64,000 nt of DNA from contig JAHHHT010000006.1 in NCBI GenBank assembly GCA_019359235.1, positions 62,001-126,000 on the forward strand, written 5' to 3'. Shown here piece by piece: positions 60,353 to 64,000 of this stretch. The translations under genes and the position numbers were made by a program. Under the pieces are notes generated by a model. That model did not search any database. It was given only the letters and a program-made list of their open reading frames with translations, and was not told where the DNA came from. The first letter of the stretch is position 1. Each line of letters opens with the position of its first letter. This stretch comes from Oscillatoria princeps RMCB-10 (GTDB lineage Bacteria; Cyanobacteriota; Cyanobacteriia; Cyanobacteriales; Oscillatoriaceae).

Positions 60353-63300
60353 ATGAAACTCGATATTCGCCACCTATGGATATTTGGCAGTCTGGCAATA
60401 GCGTGCCTGGTTCCTAGCAGCCCGAGTTGGGCGCAAATGGCTCCCGACGCCACACTGCCGGTGAACTCTACTGTAACCCCAAAAGGCAGCACCCTCAGCA
60501 TCACCGGCGGCACCCGTGCCGGGGGCAATCTTTTCCACAGCTTCCGGGAATTCTCCCTGCCGGCAGGCACCACAGCCCACTTCAACAATACCATCGATAT
60601 TCAAAACATCATCACGCGGGTGACGGGAGGGTCAATATCCAACATAGACGGCACAATCAAAGCCAACGGCACCGCTAACTTATTCATGCTCAACCCCAGC
60701 GGCATCGTTTTTGGCCCCAACGCCACCCTAAATATCGGCGGCTCATTTCTGGCGAGTACCGCCAGCAGTATAAAATTTGCGGACGGGATGGAATTCAGCG
60801 CCACAAACCCCTCAGCGCCGCCCTTGCTGACGGTTAGCGTGCCGGTTGGCTTGCAGCTGGGGCAGAATCCGGGCGGGATTGTCGTGCGGGGTGCCGGTCA
60901 CAATGTTACCATTGACCCAGACAACTTTCAGATAGATGTAGCCGACCTCTATATTTTGCGAGACCGGCCCCCCGGGCTGCAAGTCAGTGCCGGCAAAACC
61001 CTAGCTTTAGTTGGGGGAGAAATTACCCTCGATGGCGGCAATTTGACAGCCCCAGACGGACGCATAGAACTGGGCAGTTTGGCGGCGGGAGAAGTCAGCC
61101 TCGCGCCCGATCCGTCAGGCTGGGCCCTCCAGTATCCAGTCGGGCAAACTTTCTCCGACACCCGCTTCTCAAACGCAGCTTCTGCCAGTACCAGCGGGGA
61201 AGGCGGAGGCAGCATTCAAGTGCGATCTCGCCAACTTTCCCTCCGTGACGGGAGCGGGATTTTCGGTTTGACCTTGGGGGGAAAAGCCGGTGGCAATATC
61301 GACATCCGCACCGCAGATTCTGTAGAAATGGGGGGCTCTAGCCCCTCAGGACTTTACACCACGATCGTCACAGAAGCCTATCCGGGGTCCACAGGAAAAG
61401 CCGGCGACATTACGGTGGAAACCGGCAGATTGCTCCTGCAGCAAGGAGCCCTGATCTCCTCTTCTACCTTTGGTGCCGGTGATGGCGGATCTGTAACAGT
61501 GCGCGCCTCCCTATCCGCAGAACTTTCCGGAGTAGACGGCTACGGACTGGGCAGCTTCCTGACAACATCCACTCCCGCAGGCTCCCGAGGAAATGCCGGC
61601 AACCTCACCATTGAAACCGGCACGCTGACGGTCAGGGATGGAGCCTTGATCAGCTCCGCCACGGGCGGGATAGGACAGGGTGGAGTCCTGACTGTGCGGG
61701 CGACAGAATCCGTGGAATTGAGCGGTGCGGATGGCAGCGGCACCGGCAGCCGGTTGCAGACCCAAGCCCGTCAGGGCTCAACAGGAAATGCCGGCAATTT
61801 GACCGTGGTAACCGGGCGGCTGAGCGTGCGGGATGGGGGGCTGATATCCGCCGGCAGTGCCGGTACGGGTTCCGCCGGCACCCTCACCGTAAAAGCCCGG
61901 GATTCTGTACAAGTCACCGGCACCTCCCCAGACGGCAAAATTCCCAGCAGCATCTCCACTTCCGTGGAATCCGCCGCTGCCGGTGGCGGTGGCAATATCA
62001 CCATTGAAACGGGCCGGTTAATCCTGCGCGGGGGGCTAATCTCCACGAGCACCACAGGAGCAGCACATGCCGGCAACCTGACAGTAAACGCTGCCGGTTC
62101 CGTAGAGCTCACCGGCACGGGAAGATTTGTCGGGGGTTTTGCGCGGCTTGCCGATTTTAACACCGGTCTGTCTGACTTGCGCAACGGCTTGTATGCCATG
62201 AGCTTCTCTTCCGGAGATGCGGGGGACATCACGATTAACACGTCCCGACTCACAGCCGAAAATGGAGCTTTCGCCGTCACATCCACCACCGGCACTGGCA
62301 AAGGTGGCTCTTTAACTGTAAACGCCAAAGATTATGTAGAATTAGATAGCTCCGGCTTGATCACCGGCAACAGACCTGAAAGCACTGGAGTCGCCGGCAA
62401 CCTGACCATTAACACGCAGAATTTGAGAATGCAGAATTCCGCTGTAGCGATCACCAGCACCGCAGGCGCGGGAGCCAGCGGCACCCTAACTGTAAACGCC
62501 ACCGAGTCAGTAGAACTGATCGGAGGTGACATCTTTTATATCCTGGGCATCCCCCTGAACACAAGCTTAACTACTACTACGATTAGTCAGGCAAATGCCG
62601 GAGATATAAAGATTAACACCGGCAGCCTGACGGTCAGTTCGGGAGCGAGAGTTTCAGCCAGCACCTTTGGCTCAGGGCGGAGCGGAACGGTACATCTGAC
62701 AGCTACCGATTCTGTTACCGTAACAGGAACCTCAGCCGACCCCAGATTTCCCAGCCTCATACGCACCAACTCCGCAGGGAGCGGAGATGCCGGCGACATC
62801 AACATTGCCACACCAAGGCTTGTTGTGGGGAATGGAGCTCGCGTCGCCGTAGACAGTTTTGCCGGTGGCAAAGCCGGCAACCTGGAGATTGCAGCCCCCT
62901 CCGTGCGGCTGTTCAATTTTGGAACACTCAGCGCCCAAACCGCTGCCGGCAATGGCGGTAACATCACCCTCACCACCGGTGACATCCAGCTGCGCGGTGG
63001 CAGCGCCATCACCACCAACGCCCAAGGCACAGCCACCGGCGGCAATATTGCCATCACCGCAGACACCATAACCGCCTTAGAAAATAGCGACATCACCGCC
63101 AACGCCCAACAGGGTTCCGGAGGGCAAGTCAGTATCAGCGCCAAAGGCATCTTCGGCACCGAATACCGCCAGCAGCAGTCAGACGCCACCTCCGACATCA
63201 CCGCCAGTTCCGAACTCGGCGCTTCCTTCAGCGGCGTCGTGCAAATCAACACCCCTGACGTTAACCCCGCCTTTGGGCTAGTCCAACTGCACCCAGAACT

Positions 63301-63631
63301 CCTTGATGCCACCCACTTAATAGACACCGGCTGCGCCGCTTACCGCAACAGCAGCTTCACCGTCACCGGCAGGGGCGGCATCCCCCCCAGCCCCACCGAA
63401 CTCCTCACCGGCAGCACCGTGCTCCTCGATTTAGGCTCTCCCCCCCTTCCCAACCCACCCTCCCCGCCGCAAACCCTCCCCAAATCCCCCAATCCCGGCT
63501 CCCCACCTCCCCTCGTAGAAGCCCAAGGCTGGATTATTGGCCCCACCGGCACCGTCACCCTCACCGCCAACCCCCCCGCCGGCACTCCCGCCCCAAACCA
63601 GCCCCCCACTCCCTGCCCGCAAAGCCGGTAG
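60353..63631 (+). CDS. TPS-domain exoprotein (filamentous haemagglutinin N-terminal type)
   Basis: 1,092-residue secreted beta-helix protein of the two-partner secretion type. A signal peptide (MKLDIRHLWIFGSLAIACLV..., cleavage near WAQ) is followed by the TPS/haemagglutination-activity domain: ATLPVNSTVTPKGSTLSITGG, LFHSFREFSLPAGTTAHFNN, ITRVTGGSISNIDGTIKANG, ANLFMLNPSGIVFGPNATLN and IGGSFLASTASS. From about 270 to 950 come long repeats of 60-70 residues (GNAGNLTIETGTLTVRDGAL, ISSATGGIGQGGVLTVRATE SVELSG type), expected to form a parallel beta-helix. The C-terminus is Pro-rich. Export would need a TpsB/FhaC-like outer-membrane partner, none of which is in the window. ATG 60353. Confidence 0.92.
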   Translation: MKLDIRHLWIFGSLAIACLVPSSPSWAQMAPDATLPVNSTVTPKGSTLSITGGTRAGGNLFHSFREFSLPAGTTAHFNNTIDIQNIITRVTGGSISNIDGTIKANGTANLFMLNPSGIVFGPNATLNIGGSFLASTASSIKFADGMEFSATNPSAPPLLTVSVPVGLQLGQNPGGIVVRGAGHNVTIDPDNFQIDVADLYILRDRPPGLQVSAGKTLALVGGEITLDGGNLTAPDGRIELGSLAAGEVSLAPDPSGWALQYPVGQTFSDTRFSNAASASTSGEGGGSIQVRSRQLSLRDGSGIFGLTLGGKAGGNIDIRTADSVEMGGSSPSGLYTTIVTEAYPGSTGKAGDITVETGRLLLQQGALISSSTFGAGDGGSVTVRASLSAELSGVDGYGLGSFLTTSTPAGSRGNAGNLTIETGTLTVRDGALISSATGGIGQGGVLTVRATESVELSGADGSGTGSRLQTQARQGSTGNAGNLTVVTGRLSVRDGGLISAGSAGTGSAGTLTVKARDSVQVTGTSPDGKIPSSISTSVESAAAGGGGNITIETGRLILRGGLISTSTTGAAHAGNLTVNAAGSVELTGTGRFVGGFARLADFNTGLSDLRNGLYAMSFSSGDAGDITINTSRLTAENGAFAVTSTTGTGKGGSLTVNAKDYVELDSSGLITGNRPESTGVAGNLTINTQNLRMQNSAVAITSTAGAGASGTLTVNATESVELIGGDIFYILGIPLNTSLTTTTISQANAGDIKINTGSLTVSSGARVSASTFGSGRSGTVHLTATDSVTVTGTSADPRFPSLIRTNSAGSGDAGDINIATPRLVVGNGARVAVDSFAGGKAGNLEIAAPSVRLFNFGTLSAQTAAGNGGNITLTTGDIQLRGGSAITTNAQGTATGGNIAITADTITALENSDITANAQQGSGGQVSISAKGIFGTEYRQQQSDATSDITASSELGASFSGVVQINTPDVNPAFGLVQLHPELLDATHLIDTGCAAYRNSSFTVTGRGGIPPSPTELLTGSTVLLDLGSPPLPNPPSPPQTLPKSPNPGSPPPLVEAQGWIIGPTGTVTLTANPPAGTPAPNQPPTPCPQSR

Positions 63632-63828
63632 CTTCCCATTACCACATTTTCTGTTTTTTGTCAAGCCTTCGGAAAATATTGCAGATTGCCAACAGGATCT
63701 AAATTGCAGTTGAGCCCCACATCGGGTAGAATTGCCACAATTGGCACTTGGCAAAGTGCAGTCAGGCGTTTAATGTGGAAAGCTCACCATTCCCCCCACC
63801 CCGGAAAACACCCCTATCAAAAACAGCA
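63632..63828. other. Short intergenic space between tandem TPS genes
   Basis: The last 50 bases (ccccaccccggaaaacaccc ... aaaaacagca) resemble the sequence just before the first TPS gene (ccccccaagacagcccaat ... aaaaaatagca), so the duplicated unit includes upstream DNA. No separate gene seen. Confidence 0.5.
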
Positions 63829-64000
63829 ATGAAACAGGGTATTCGCATTTGCATATTCGGCAGTCTGGCAATCGGGTGCCAGTGGATGATCCGCCCCTTG
63901 TCCGCGCAAATTGTGCCCGACGCCACACTGCCGGTGAACTCTGTCGTGACGCCACAAGGAAATACGCTAAACATCACCGGCGGCACCAGTGCCGGTGCGA
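63829..64000 (+). CDS. Second TPS-domain exoprotein, cut by the window end
   Basis: Starts ATG 63829: [20 protein letters not shown], a signal peptide ending near LSAQ, then [30 protein letters not shown], the first strands of the same TPS domain as the preceding gene. The first 57 residues align with the neighbour without gaps beyond one or two, indicating tandem duplication. The 3' part is outside the window. Confidence 0.9.
   Translation, partial: MKQGIRICIFGSLAIGCQWMIRPLSAQIVPDATLPVNSVVTPQGNTLNITGGTSAGA

Overview
The window comes from a filamentous, repeat-rich cyanobacterium of Oscillatoriales type. Evidence: GCGATCGC (HIP1-type) octamers, an SLH-OprB porin, zinc-ribbon Ser/Thr kinases, trypsin-TPR proteins, two-partner-secretion (TPS) haemagglutinin-like exoproteins, RTX proteins, a cyanobacterial DgdA-like glycosyltransferase and a dense load of short palindromic repeats of the kind known from these genomes. 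No rRNA, tRNA or intact insertion sequence was recognised. I cannot name the species.

Layout. 0-6.4 kb: a secreted trypsin-TPR protein cut by the window edge, a 21-bp repeat array, mosaic repeats and a large RTX protein on the minus strand. 6.8-15.6 kb: a sulfotransferase/SPINDLY-type fusion, a repeat array, an SLH porin, a PPC-domain surface protein, and a coupled pair (DUF5678-like plus DTG aspartic protease). 15.8-23.6 kb: a zinc-ribbon kinase, a pseudokinase lacking both catalytic aspartates, a membrane coiled-coil protein and a LecA-like/LamG lectin. 24-29 kb: pgk, a UspA protein, the YlqF/RbgA GTPase and a second trypsin-TPR paralogue. 29.3-33.3 kb: a broken Rpn-type gene, a second 21-bp array between direct repeats, and a third kinase. 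34-42.7 kb: a hydrolase-fold protein without the nucleophile serine, a cobalamin riboswitch driving DUF1636 and CobW genes, deoC, recO, an MFS transporter and a GT4 glycosyltransferase. 42.8-45 kb: a DprA-like gene remnant and an EamA transporter among nested repeats. 45-57.9 kb: a secondary-metabolite locus on the minus strand, consisting of a di-iron hydroxylase-fold protein, a 3,181-residue NRPS and an MFS transporter. 58.7-64 kb: panB and two tandem TPS exoproteins, the second cut by the window edge.

The most interesting locus is the NRPS (A-T-C-A-T-C-A-T-R). Its first adenylation domain lacks the aspartate that holds the amino group of an amino acid, and it ends in a reductase instead of a thioesterase. 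This predicts a short acyl-dipeptide released as an aldehyde or alcohol, with a candidate exporter downstream and a candidate hydroxylase upstream. Other points of note are the kinase/pseudokinase set with a shared unnamed C-terminal domain, the sulfotransferase-OGT fusion, and several MITE-like repeat families, one of which has been absorbed in frame into the pseudokinase gene.
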